Positions 1 to 7,140 of a stretch of 10,229 nucleotides of DNA are shown here, piece after piece; position 1 is the stretch's first letter, and each line of letters begins with the position of its first letter. The position numbers were made by a program, and so were the translations under genes. The notes under the pieces were generated by a model. It ran no database searches, was not told where the DNA came from, and saw nothing but the letters and a program-made list of their open reading frames with translations. The stretch comes from JBBDWJ01 sp040902925. Its GTDB lineage: Bacteria; Acidobacteriota; Terriglobia; Bryobacterales; UBA6623. Where the stretch lies: contig JBBDWJ010000379.1 of NCBI GenBank assembly GCA_040902925.1, positions 1-10,229 of the forward strand, read 5' to 3'.

Positions 1-1271
1 CGTTCGCGCTCGGCGTCACATTGCTGAGCGCCATGATCTTCGGCGTGCTGCCGGCTTGGCGCGCGACGGGCGAGGCTAACGACGAAGCCCTGCGAGTCGG
101 AGGCCTGTGGATGAGTCGCGGCAGCCGCCGCTGGGCCGATGGCATGGTGGCCGTGCAGGTCGGGCTGACGGCTGTCGTGCTGATCGCGGCGGGTTTGCTG
201 CTCAAAAGCTTTCTCGTGCTGCGCGACGTCGAACTCGGCTTTGCACGCGAGCACGTCATCACTTCAACCGTAAATCTGCCCGCGGCGAACTACGAAACGC
301 GTGACGACCGCGCCCGATTCGGCGCCGAGTGGCTCGAACGGCTCAACGCCATTCCAGGCGTTTCCGCCGCCGCCATTTCCAATTCCCTTCCTTTGCGCTA
401 CACCTTGCTCCTCAACGTGACCGTGCGCGTGGCAGGCGAATCGGAAGAGCAGACAGTAGGTGGACGCGCGGTCGGCGGAGCGTATTTCGAAGCAATGGGA
501 ATCGAATGGGTGGCCGGCGGGCCGTTCGACGAGGCCAACGAAGATCAGGTTGCCGTCAACGAGGCCTTCGTACGAAGACACCTGCACGGCGGAACCGCCG
601 TGGGAATCAACCTGGGCGAGGGCGACAAACCCTTGACGATTACCGGCGTGGTGAAAGACGTGCGTCACCTCGGAATGCGCGAGGCGGCGAGTCCGGAAAT
701 GTTCATGCCGTTCGCGCGTTTCCCGTTGAACCCGGTCGACACGGTGGTGCGCTCGCAATTACCCGCGGGTCAGATTGCGGCCGCCATGCGTCGCGAACTG
801 CAATCGGTGGACCCGCGGCTCGCGCTCGGCGAAATCAAAACCATGAGCGAAGTCATCGACGACCAGCTCGCGCGGCCGCGTTTTCAAGCGCTGCTGCTCG
901 GCCTGTTCGCGGCCGTGGCGATGGCGCTCGCCGCGGTTGGCGCCTACGGAGTGATCGCGCACAACGTGCGAAGCCGCGTGGCGGAATTCGGTTTGCGCCG
1001 CGCGCTCGGCGCCGGGACTCGCGATCTTGTCCGCCTGGTGTTATGGAACGGCATGAAAGCGCCGCTGCTCGGGCTCGCCGTTGGACTTGCGATTGGCGCC
1101 TTCGCCGTGGGGCGGTATCTTGAAACGCTGCTTTATGGAATCACGCCGCGCGACCCCGCGGTGCTGCTGCTAACGGGCGGCCTGCTGGCGCTGACCTCGC
1201 TGCTAGCGTGCGCGCTGCCGGGCCGCTGGGCGGCAACCGTCGAACCAAGCCAGGCGCTCCGCCAGGAGTGA
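1..1271 (+). CDS. FtsX/MacB-family ABC transporter permease, C-terminal part (5' end off the window)
   Basis: The reading frame is open from position 3 and no start is visible, so the N-terminal part lies outside the window. The fragment is about 422 residues. It opens with the end of a first FtsX domain (a hydrophobic run followed by PAWRAT), then a hydrophobic segment near residues 47-72, a MacB-like periplasmic core (about 75-285, with the typical ITGVVKDVRHLG stretch and MFMPF), and a final FtsX domain with three membrane segments (about 295-320, 350-372, 384-405). It ends in the usual VEPSQALRQE-type tail, and GLRRALGAG is the characteristic FtsX cytoplasmic loop. This two-FtsX layout matches the duplicated permeases abundant in Acidobacteriota, which often lack an adjacent ATPase; none is seen here. 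The likely role is mechanotransmission or export at the inner membrane, with unknown substrate. Family assignment is firm; exact function is not. Confidence 0.93.
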   Translation, partial: FALGVTLLSAMIFGVLPAWRATGEANDEALRVGGLWMSRGSRRWADGMVAVQVGLTAVVLIAAGLLLKSFLVLRDVELGFAREHVITSTVNLPAANYETRDDRARFGAEWLERLNAIPGVSAAAISNSLPLRYTLLLNVTVRVAGESEEQTVGGRAVGGAYFEAMGIEWVAGGPFDEANEDQVAVNEAFVRRHLHGGTAVGINLGEGDKPLTITGVVKDVRHLGMREAASPEMFMPFARFPLNPVDTVVRSQLPAGQIAAAMRRELQSVDPRLALGEIKTMSEVIDDQLARPRFQALLLGLFAAVAMALAAVGAYGVIAHNVRSRVAEFGLRRALGAGTRDLVRLVLWNGMKAPLLGLAVGLAIGAFAVGRYLETLLYGITPRDPAVLLLTGGLLALTSLLACALPGRWAATVEPSQALRQE

Positions 1272-1288
1272 GATCAACGGCTCCAAGA

Positions 1289-1324
1289 TTCGTCGTGCTC
1301 TGCTGGTTCGTCGTGCTCTGCCGG
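1289..1324. repeat. 18-bp tandem direct repeat, two copies
   Basis: Two adjacent 18-bp units, 1289-1306 and 1307-1324, share TTCGTCGTGCTCTGC and end in TGG and CGG respectively, differing at one base. It lies 18 bases after the permease stop codon. It could be a replication-slippage duplication; no function can be assigned. Confidence 0.85.
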
Positions 1325-1799
1325 GAAACGCTCAGATGAGCTTTCCAAGCCGAATGATCTCGTCCGTCGCACGATGCTCTGTCATGACGATCGAATGAAA
1401 AGACACGAGAGCCTCGCGAAGCCCGCAGCTCCTGGCCGCTTCCACTAACGATTCGGTTGTTGATACGACGGCTGGCGTCTCGATTCCCTGGGGGGAGGGA
1501 TTCCGGCCAGTTGAGCCGGACGACAACCATCTCACATATATAGCTTGCAGGCGCGCGGAACGCAACTAGCAATTCTGCTAGTCTTTCGCTTGTTCATGAA
1601 CGAGATCCGCTGAAAGCAGCCCCAGCAGATCGTGCAAGCTTCGTTTTCCGTTGAAGTGCGACAGAAAACCTGGCACCTGCTGGTCGACCGAGCAGCTTTG
1701 CTGCAGGCCATTGCCGTTTCTCAGCTCAATCGATGGGTGGATGCTACGGATAGTCAGTCTGCTGCGGATTGCGGCACAGTCACGGCGGCTATTTGCTGC

Positions 1800-1825
1800 C
1801 AGTCCACTCAGCAGCGCGTGGACTG
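1800..1825. repeat. 8-bp inverted repeat upstream of the PQQ-propeller gene
   Basis: CAGTCCAC (1800-1807) and GTGGACTG (1818-1825) are perfect reverse complements around a 10-base spacer. No T-run follows on either strand, so it is not a standard intrinsic terminator. An operator or RNA hairpin in the leader of the downstream gene is possible, but 8-bp palindromes also arise by chance in GC-rich DNA. Confidence 0.4.
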
Positions 1826-1886
1826 TCAGTGACCGGTGTACCAGGAATAACATAGTGTGTCTGAGACTCTGGTATCCTGGCTACCG

Positions 1887-3119
1887 ATGACCTGGATAAG
1901 CCGAATCCTCGCAACGTTGTTCCTTTTTGTTCCGCTGGCGCATGGCGAAAATTGGCCCGGCTTTCGCGGCCCCACGCGGCAAGGCGTTTCGACGGAGAAG
2001 AACCTTCCCCTCGAGTGGGCGCCGGACCGCAACGTTCTCTGGAGAACCCCTATTCCGGGCAACGGCTGGTCTTCGCCCATCATCTGGGAAGACCGCATTT
2101 TCTTGACCACCGCGACGAACGAAGGCCGCTCTTGCCGCGTGCTGTCGCTGGATGCCGCGACGGGCAAAATCCTTTGGAACAAGCACGTCTTCGACCAGGA
2201 AACGCTCCAGAAACGCGAACAGAATTCCTACGCGTCGCCCACTCCGATCACCGACGGCGAGCGGGTTTTCGCGATCTTTGGCGAAGGCAGCATGGTCGCG
2301 CTTGATTTTGACGGCAACGTGTTGTGGGAAAACCGCGACTTCGACTTTTTTTCCGAGCACGGCTTGGGCGCGTCTCCCGTGCTCTACAAAAACACGGTCA
2401 TCATGACATTCGACCCTTCCAGCCGCACCGGGCGCGACGAGAAAATCGGTTGGAAAGTGCCCTGGGACGGCGCGGCAATCTGGGCTCTCGATAAACAAAC
2501 CGGCAAGCTCGTCTGGGAAGGCAAGCGCCACGCATCGCGTCTGGCTCATGTCACGCCGAACTTCATGCAGGTCGGCGGCAAAATGCAACTGATCTCCGGC
2601 GCCGGCGACGTCATACAAGGTTTCGATCCCGACACAGGCGAGCGTCTGTGGTCGGTTTATTCGCAGGGGGAAGGCGTTGTGCCCTCGATCGTCATCGGGG
2701 ACGGACTGGCTTACTCCATCTCCGGTTTCGAGGCCACAACAATTCGTGCGGTCGCGCCCGGCGGCAAGATCGTTTGGGAGCAGACGCGCTCGGCGTCGCA
2801 CATCCCGTCGATGATCTACCACGAAGGGCTGCTGTATAACATGCACGAAGGCGGCGTCGCCACCTGCATGGACGCGAAAACCGGCGAGGTTGTCTGGCAG
2901 GAGCGCGTCGGTGGTTCGCACTGGGCCTCGCCGGTGCTGGCCGACGGCCGAATCTATTTTCTCTCCGAAGAAGGCGAGACCGTCGTCATCGAGCCCGGCC
3001 GTCAGTACAAGGAGCTCGCGCGGAATAACCTCAACCAGCACGCGCAAGCGTCGATAGCGGTTTCCGGCGGACGACTATTCATCCGCACAGCACAGGAGCT
3101 CTGGGCGATCGGCAATTGA
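1887..3119 (+). CDS. Exported PQQ-like beta-propeller repeat protein
   Basis: 410 residues from ATG 1887. A signal peptide is clear: Arg6, a hydrophobic run over residues 7-18, and a likely cut after AHG at 18-20. The mature protein starts ENWPGFRGP, a common opening of exported PQQ-like propellers. Repeated blade motifs of the form D-x-x-T-G-x-x-x-W are visible near residues 89-97, 201-210, 248-255 and 329-337, with degenerate copies near 139-148 and 289-298, consistent with seven or eight blades. The fold resembles BamB and quinoprotein dehydrogenases, but I see no case for catalytic quinone binding, so a periplasmic scaffold or sensor-like role is inferred. An in-frame GTG at 1857, with AGGA at 1843-1846, would add ten residues. 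I prefer 1887 because the signal peptide starts cleanly there. The NHL gene follows after 77 bases and may be co-transcribed. Confidence 0.88.
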   Translation: MTWISRILATLFLFVPLAHGENWPGFRGPTRQGVSTEKNLPLEWAPDRNVLWRTPIPGNGWSSPIIWEDRIFLTTATNEGRSCRVLSLDAATGKILWNKHVFDQETLQKREQNSYASPTPITDGERVFAIFGEGSMVALDFDGNVLWENRDFDFFSEHGLGASPVLYKNTVIMTFDPSSRTGRDEKIGWKVPWDGAAIWALDKQTGKLVWEGKRHASRLAHVTPNFMQVGGKMQLISGAGDVIQGFDPDTGERLWSVYSQGEGVVPSIVIGDGLAYSISGFEATTIRAVAPGGKIVWEQTRSASHIPSMIYHEGLLYNMHEGGVATCMDAKTGEVVWQERVGGSHWASPVLADGRIYFLSEEGETVVIEPGRQYKELARNNLNQHAQASIAVSGGRLFIRTAQELWAIGN

Positions 3120-3196
3120 ACGGCGGCACTTCCGCGGTTATTACGCGCAGTGCACGTCGCTCCATCGGACAACCGCCGAACACTCCGCGAGGAGAC

Positions 3197-4174
3197 ATGA
3201 GCACCATGAATCGAATCGGGGCCTGTTGCTGCATTTCCTTACTGTGCTTCATCGGCTTCGATTTATTCGCTCAGGATCCGCCGCCACCCGCCACCGTTGA
3301 ACAGGCCAGCAAGCTGCGCGAGCTGATCAAGACTTCACCGCGGCTGAAACTCGAAGAGACTTCTTTCCGCGTTCAAGTCCCTCCGCCGGAAACGGTGACG
3401 GACTACATTTCCTCCGCGATAGCGAATCCCGATGGCGCCACGCTTATCTTTCATCGCAATCTCAAGCTTGATCCGATTCTCCACCTCGATGCCAGCGGAC
3501 GTGTGTTGAAATCCTGGGGTAAGGGCTTGTTCGAAAATCCTCACAGCATTCGCAGGGACCCCGAGGGTAATATCTGGGCGGTGGATTCGCGCAGTTCTCT
3601 CGTCGTCAAGTTCTCGCCGGAAGGCAAGAGCCTGTTACAGTTCAAAGTGGATCTACCGCCGGACGGCCGTCCGCGGGGCGCCGCCGATATCACGTTCGCC
3701 CCGCAAGGCCGGATATTTATCGCCGATGGCTACGGCAATGCCCGCGTTCTCGAATACAACTCCAAAGGAGAGAAGGTTCGCGAGTGGGGCAGCCCCGGCA
3801 CGAAGCCAGGCCAATTCAACTTGCCGCACGGCATTGCTTATCGCGCGGGCGTGCTCTACGTTGCCGATCGCGAGAATGGCCGCATTCAACGCTTCGATCT
3901 GGACGGCCGCTATCTGGGCGAATGGGGCCAGTTTGGCAAGACGTTCTCGATCTCGACCGGCCCCGACGGCAACCTCTGGTTGGGGACGCATCCGCGCAAC
4001 GTTCCCAACGAAGACGGCGGCTGGATTTTGAAAGTCGATCCCGAGACAGGCGAGGTTCTGGGCTACATCGACTCCCCGGGCTTGCATTCTCTCGATATCA
4101 CTACAAGCGGCGAAGTCGTCACCGGCGCCCGCATCCGCCCCGATGAAGTCCTCTGGTTCCGTACGGCTCGGTAG
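3197..4174 (+). CDS. Exported NHL-repeat (six-bladed) beta-propeller protein
   Basis: 325 residues. ATG 3197 is chosen because GAGGAG (3189-3194) lies just upstream and the protein then opens with a signal peptide (Arg6, hydrophobic through about residue 22, cut probably near LFAQ at 23-26). ATG 3206 is an alternative with longer spacing. The N-terminal hydrophobic segment contains an unusual run of three cysteines (10-12). NHL-type blades are clear: NPHSIRRDPEGNIWAVD (114-130), DITFAPQGRIFIADGYGNARV (164-184), LPHGIAYRAGVLYVADRENGR (209-229) and SISTGPDGNLWLG (251-263). Weaker blades occupy about 70-105 and 280-315. The family includes peptidyl-alpha-hydroxyglycine lyase-like and lactonase-like propellers, but no catalytic residues can be assigned from sequence alone. 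A periplasmic ligand-binding or hydrolytic role is inferred. Confidence 0.87.
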   Translation: MSTMNRIGACCCISLLCFIGFDLFAQDPPPPATVEQASKLRELIKTSPRLKLEETSFRVQVPPPETVTDYISSAIANPDGATLIFHRNLKLDPILHLDASGRVLKSWGKGLFENPHSIRRDPEGNIWAVDSRSSLVVKFSPEGKSLLQFKVDLPPDGRPRGAADITFAPQGRIFIADGYGNARVLEYNSKGEKVREWGSPGTKPGQFNLPHGIAYRAGVLYVADRENGRIQRFDLDGRYLGEWGQFGKTFSISTGPDGNLWLGTHPRNVPNEDGGWILKVDPETGEVLGYIDSPGLHSLDITTSGEVVTGARIRPDEVLWFRTAR

Positions 4175-4275
4175 ACGCGCGACGAGTTCGCGAGGCCCAA
4201 GGAGCACCAGGCTCGCGGCAAACCATTGGTTGAAATTCACCAAGGCGCGCGAGCACGGCCACCCTTTCAGCATGT

Positions 4276-4281
4276 TATGAT
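4276..4281 (+). promoter_or_regulatory. Possible extended -10 promoter for the hydrolase gene
   Basis: TATGAT at 4276-4281 is preceded by TG at 4273-4274 with one base between, fitting an extended -10 element (TGnTATAAT) with one mismatch in the hexamer. No -35 hexamer is recognisable about 17 bases upstream, which extended -10 promoters can do without. A start near 4288 would leave a leader of about 24 bases containing the Shine-Dalgarno site. This is a motif match only. Confidence 0.35.
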
Positions 4282-4293
4282 CGGCGCGCAGTT

Positions 4294-4302
4294 AGGAAAG
4301 GA
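4294..4302 (+). promoter_or_regulatory. Ribosome binding site of the hydrolase gene
   Basis: AGGAAAGGA ends nine bases before ATG 4312. It fixes the start that gives the intact Tat-like leader. Confidence 0.7.
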
Positions 4303-4311
4303 ATCGCATTC

Positions 4312-5223
4312 ATGGAAAGACGCCGCATGCTACAGGCTCTCAGTGCCGGCGCGGCCGCTCTCGCCGGGCGTCCCGGTAACGCGGAAGAAATCGACGCCCG
4401 AACCGGAGCGCAGCTCCTTCGCAAACGCTACCAAAGTAAGGCCACGGGCCAGCCTCGCGAGTATTTCTTGTATCTACCCGTGGGCTATCAATCGGAAAGC
4501 AGTAGGAAATGGCCGGTGATTCTGTTCCTGCACGGCGGGGGCGAGCGCGGCGACGGGCTGGAAGACCTCAAGTACACGCTCATGCACGGCCCGTTGATGG
4601 AGACCTGGATTCAGGGCCGCGATCTGCCGTTCATCATCATCAACCCGCAAATGCCGCTCTTCGACAGGCCACAGCCGCGGCGTCAACCCTTGCCGGAACG
4701 CGCCCCCGAGGGCACTGCCCCGCCCCGCCCTTACGGCGACCGGTCTTCGCAGCCGATGGCGCGCGAAAGCGTTGTGGAGCAGCGCGCCCCGGGTTCGCCG
4801 CCGCAAGGCTGGGAGATGGTCGAAGACGAAGTGCTCGCCATGGTCGACAACACCGTCGCCGACTACCGCGCCGACGCCGGCCGCGTCTATCTCACCGGGC
4901 TGAGCTATGGAGGCTATGGCACGTGGTTTCTGGGCACGCGCCATCCCGAGCGTTGGGCGGCCATCGCGCCGATCTGCGGCGGCGGCAATCCCAAACTCGT
5001 CGACCGCCTGGTGGCGCAAAAGCTTCCCCTGTGGATCTTCCACGGAGGCCGTGACCCGGTCGTGCCAGCCTCACGTTCCCTCGAGATGGCCCTCGCTCTC
5101 GAGGCCGCCGGTCATCCTGAAGTGCGCTTCACCGTCCACGAAGATCTCGCCCACAATGTATGGACCCGGGTCTACGAGGGGCAGGACATCTACTCTTGGT
5201 TCCTCAAGCACCGCCGCGCGTAG
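4312..5223 (+). CDS. Exported alpha/beta hydrolase (carboxylesterase / PHB-depolymerase-like)
   Basis: 303 residues. The N-terminus MERRRMLQ followed by a short Ala/Gly-rich hydrophobic stretch resembles a Tat signal, with a cut likely near residue 24. The alpha/beta-hydrolase core is complete: strand and oxyanion loop VILFLHGGGERGDG (69-82), nucleophile elbow GLSYGG with Ser198, acid Asp248 in FHGGRDPVVP, and His281 in EDLAHNVW. These match the small exported esterase group related to phospholipase/carboxylesterases and LpqC-type depolymerases. Between NPQMP (111-115) and the Gly-Trp at 166-167 lies a roughly 50-residue Pro/Arg-rich insert that close relatives usually lack; it may act as a lid or be disordered. 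The gene has its own Shine-Dalgarno site and faces the left VWA gene, whose stop is 57 bases away. Ester hydrolysis is well supported; the substrate is unknown. Confidence 0.9.
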   Translation: MERRRMLQALSAGAAALAGRPGNAEEIDARTGAQLLRKRYQSKATGQPREYFLYLPVGYQSESSRKWPVILFLHGGGERGDGLEDLKYTLMHGPLMETWIQGRDLPFIIINPQMPLFDRPQPRRQPLPERAPEGTAPPRPYGDRSSQPMARESVVEQRAPGSPPQGWEMVEDEVLAMVDNTVADYRADAGRVYLTGLSYGGYGTWFLGTRHPERWAAIAPICGGGNPKLVDRLVAQKLPLWIFHGGRDPVVPASRSLEMALALEAAGHPEVRFTVHEDLAHNVWTRVYEGQDIYSWFLKHRRA

Positions 5224-5250
5224 CGCCACGGGCTTGCCGGAAGCGGCCAG

Positions 5251-5295
5251 TCACTGCATGAGACGTCACTGCATGAGCCATCACTGAATAAGCCG
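5251..5295 (-). repeat. Three tandem 15-bp repeats spanning the VWA stop codon
   Basis: Units 5251-5265, 5266-5280 and 5281-5295 all begin TCACTG on the plus strand. Read on the minus strand they are in frame and encode R-L-I-Q-stop (inside the gene), then W-L-M-Q-stop and R-L-M-Q-stop downstream. The two outer copies are identical over TCACTGCATGAG; the copy inside the gene has diverged further. It is probably a slippage duplication of the gene's last five codons. Confidence 0.85.
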
Positions 5296-6636
5296 GAAAA
5301 TCTCGCGCGCCACGCGTTGAAACGCTTGCTGGAGTTGGAGCGGCGTCGGCGCGTAGATATAAAGGCCGGTCGGTTGCTGGTCGTCGTAAGCGGGCGCCGA
5401 GGGGTCATTCGCAACCATCCGCATCAGGTCGTGGTCAGCAGGATAGGCGCTTGGGTCGCCTCCCATTCCGATGCTATAGAGAGTGATGGGCAGTGTGGCG
5501 TTCTGGCGCGCCGCCGCGGCGTGGTTCGCCGTCAGGTTTTCAGCGATGGGCTTGATGTTGAGGCCGCGAGTGGTGGGCTTGCCGCTGCTCCAGTAAGGAA
5601 TCGTGTTATAGCCCATCACCGAAGTCCCCCACGAGTCGGTCATCTCCAGGCGCGGAATCGAGTTTCTCACGTCGCTGCCGCCGAAGCCGCAGCCGGAGAT
5701 CCAATCGTCCTGATCGGAAGTAACCGGCGGCGCGCCCGGATCGACGACCGTCAGCCCGAGCGCAAAGTCCGACCCCGGCGTAGAGTACGTTCCGATGACA
5801 CCCTGCTTCGTTTTGTTGTCGCACCCGCTCCCCGGCGGGTTTGTGTTGGTCAGGAAATTCCCGGAATAGTGGGTCGACACGCCGTCGGTAAAAAACACAA
5901 TGAAGTTCAGCGAGTCGGGGTCGTTCAGTATCTGCAACGCCGCAACGCCGCGGGCCAAACCATCCGACGTATTCGTTCCGCTGTTATCCGAATAAAGGCT
6001 GCTGATCTTACCCGGCAGGCCGGTCTTAAAGCCGGTCGCGGGCGTGTGGTCGAGGTGGCTGCCCGAGCCGAAGCTAACCATTCCCACCCGGTCGGTCGTG
6101 TCGTCAAAGCGGTTCACAAAATCCATGGCCGCGGCTTTCAGATCGTCGAAAGCAGTCGGGCCGGGGTTGCCGCCGGGTGCGCGCTTCATCGAGCCCGAGC
6201 GGTCGAGAATCAGCAACAGGTTGACGTCGCGGCGGGCGGCCAGGGCGCTAGCGGCGATCGGCAAACTGTCGTATCCCGCCCAGCGCATGAAAAACGTCGG
6301 CACCGTGGCGTCCCCGCGCAACTGTACTTGGCGCACGCCTGGCGACGGGCTGGTGATGACGGGCGCGCTGTGCGAGCGCTGCGTGGAGAGCATGAAGCCT
6401 GACGGGAAATTCGAATCGAACAGCAGGTCCACGACCCGGTTCATCTCGGTCTGGCCCAATCCGATGCTACGCGCCGCCCCCAACGCGCAAGCGTCAACGG
6501 CGGTTACCAACCGAACTTTCACGGTATAGGCGTAGATCATGTCCACCGCGAGCGCCGCCAGGCTCAGGAATAGACCTGCGGAGGCGACGATGAAAACCAA
6601 CACTTGTCCTCGACGTGGGTTGCGCTGCGGCGACAT
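5281..6636 (-). CDS. TadG-like VWA-domain protein, left paralogue
   Basis: 451 residues. The start at 6636 is set by GGGAGG six bases upstream. The N-terminus is TadG-like: RRGQVLVFIVASAGLF begins one membrane segment (about 12-36), then a helix ending in DACALGAARS (48-57). A 70-residue linker leads to the VWA domain. Its metal site is complete: DRSGS (145-149), Thr221 in SGTNTSDGL, and FFTDG with Asp251. Between this and the last strand (ITLYSIGMG, 384-392) lies an insert of about 130 residues, far longer than in a plain VWA fold, with four Trp/Cys-containing patches. The C-terminal helix QLQQAFQRVAREIFRLIQ almost matches the right paralogue. TadG proteins are envelope components of Flp/Tad pili; here a surface or periplasmic metal-dependent adhesion role is inferred. 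It is the last of four same-strand genes, 504 bases after TadE-B, so possibly separately transcribed. Confidence 0.92.
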   Translation of the reverse strand: MSPQRNPRRGQVLVFIVASAGLFLSLAALAVDMIYAYTVKVRLVTAVDACALGAARSIGLGQTEMNRVVDLLFDSNFPSGFMLSTQRSHSAPVITSPSPGVRQVQLRGDATVPTFFMRWAGYDSLPIAASALAARRDVNLLLILDRSGSMKRAPGGNPGPTAFDDLKAAAMDFVNRFDDTTDRVGMVSFGSGSHLDHTPATGFKTGLPGKISSLYSDNSGTNTSDGLARGVAALQILNDPDSLNFIVFFTDGVSTHYSGNFLTNTNPPGSGCDNKTKQGVIGTYSTPGSDFALGLTVVDPGAPPVTSDQDDWISGCGFGGSDVRNSIPRLEMTDSWGTSVMGYNTIPYWSSGKPTTRGLNIKPIAENLTANHAAAARQNATLPITLYSIGMGGDPSAYPADHDLMRMVANDPSAPAYDDQQPTGLYIYAPTPLQLQQAFQRVAREIFRLIQ

Positions 6637-6642
6637 GAATTT

Positions 6643-6648
6643 CCTCCC
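6643..6648 (-). promoter_or_regulatory. Ribosome binding site of the left VWA gene
   Basis: GGGAGG on the minus strand, six bases before ATG at 6636-6634. It selects this start over an upstream in-frame ATG at 6765 that would add 43 Arg/His-rich residues before the TadG-like membrane segment. Confidence 0.8.
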
Positions 6649-7029
6649 AGCAACTACGTTCAGCGGCGATGCGCGAGACGTGCGGTGGCGCCACACATGG
6701 CAGCCGGCCGAGTGCCGCCGGAGACGTTGCTTGCGCTCCGCGGCTTCGTGTCTCTCATCGGCCAATACGGAGAATTACTGAAGATTTATGCGGGCGAAGT
6801 GCCGCTCATCGGGTCGAACACGCGGACCCAAAGCACCGCACGCTGGCTCGCCGGCCCCAAAAGCAAACGCCGCGCGAGGATGACCTGAGGTTTGGAGTGC
6901 GAGAGGCACTAAGTTCGGCCGGCGGCATGGATTCAGTCGGCCATGTCGATAGCTTGCCGGCTCCAGCGCTAGCGCGCCCGAAGACCGCGCGCCTGCCGAT
7001 ACTCATGGACCATTGCGGAGAATGCTTTC

Positions 7030-7065
7030 AGCGTGCTCGTGCCGCGGGCGTAGCACGCTACGCCC
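7030..7065. repeat. Two overlapping, mutually exclusive hairpins
   Basis: GGGCGTAGC (7046-7054) pairs perfectly with GCTACGCCC (7057-7065). AGCGTGCT (7030-7037) pairs perfectly with AGCACGCT (7052-7059). The second pairing uses bases of the first, so only one can form at a time. No T-run follows on the minus strand, so it is not a classic terminator. It lies 76-111 bases downstream of the TadE-B stop. It may be a REP-like palindrome or an RNA switch-like element. Confidence 0.5.
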
Positions 7066-7140
7066 CTACAATGGATTCTCGATGATTGACCTATCGTTGC
7101 GAGGCTCTCGATCTTTTCGTTGGCGCCACGGGCGCAGCTA

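Larger units (their letters stand above)
1272..1886. other. Gene-free stretch between permease and PQQ-propeller gene
   Basis: About 615 bases separate the permease stop from the preferred start of the next gene. It holds an 18-bp tandem duplication (1289-1324) and an 8-bp inverted repeat (1800-1825). Two short minus-strand frames (1332-1565, 77 codons; 1578-1853, 91 codons) are open but lack recognisable domains and convincing ribosome sites. Their C-terminal ends look more protein-like than the rest, so decayed genes are possible. Codon third positions in the first of these are only moderately GC-rich by eye. I saw no tRNA-like cloverleaf and no strong promoter. Confidence 0.5.
6637..7140. 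other. Gene-free stretch between TadE-B and left VWA gene
   Basis: About 500 bases. It contains the leader of the VWA gene with a good Shine-Dalgarno site, and two overlapping hairpins (7030-7065) downstream of TadE-B. Open frames on both strands here have no recognisable domain or ribosome site. No convincing -35/-10 pair was found on the minus strand, although its length is enough for a separate promoter. Confidence 0.5.

Noticed and set aside
1881..3047. 388-codon open frame on the minus strand
   Set aside because: Antisense to the PQQ-propeller gene, which has clear blade repeats and a signal peptide. The minus-strand translation is Arg/His/Asp-rich with no recognisable features.
4175..4230. 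Terminator after the NHL gene
   Set aside because: Only a 7-bp bulged pairing around a 12-base loop, followed by GGCAAACC rather than a T-run.
4230..4235. TTGAAA as the -35 box for the hydrolase promoter
   Set aside because: It lies 40 bases upstream of the TATGAT element, more than twice the usual spacing.
5317..6402. 361-codon open frame on the plus strand
   Set aside because: It lies entirely antisense to the left VWA gene, which has a ribosome site, metal-site motifs and a paralogue. The translation is Arg/Val/Ala-rich without domains, as expected for a shadow frame in GC-rich DNA.
6637..6765. N-terminal extension of the left VWA protein to an ATG at 6765
   Set aside because: It would place 43 His/Arg-rich residues before the membrane segment and has no ribosome site, whereas ATG 6636 has GGGAGG at ideal spacing.
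7106..7135. Terminator for TadE-B from the short GC hairpin around GCGCCACGGGCGC
   Set aside because: The stem is only 5 bp and no T-run follows on the minus strand.
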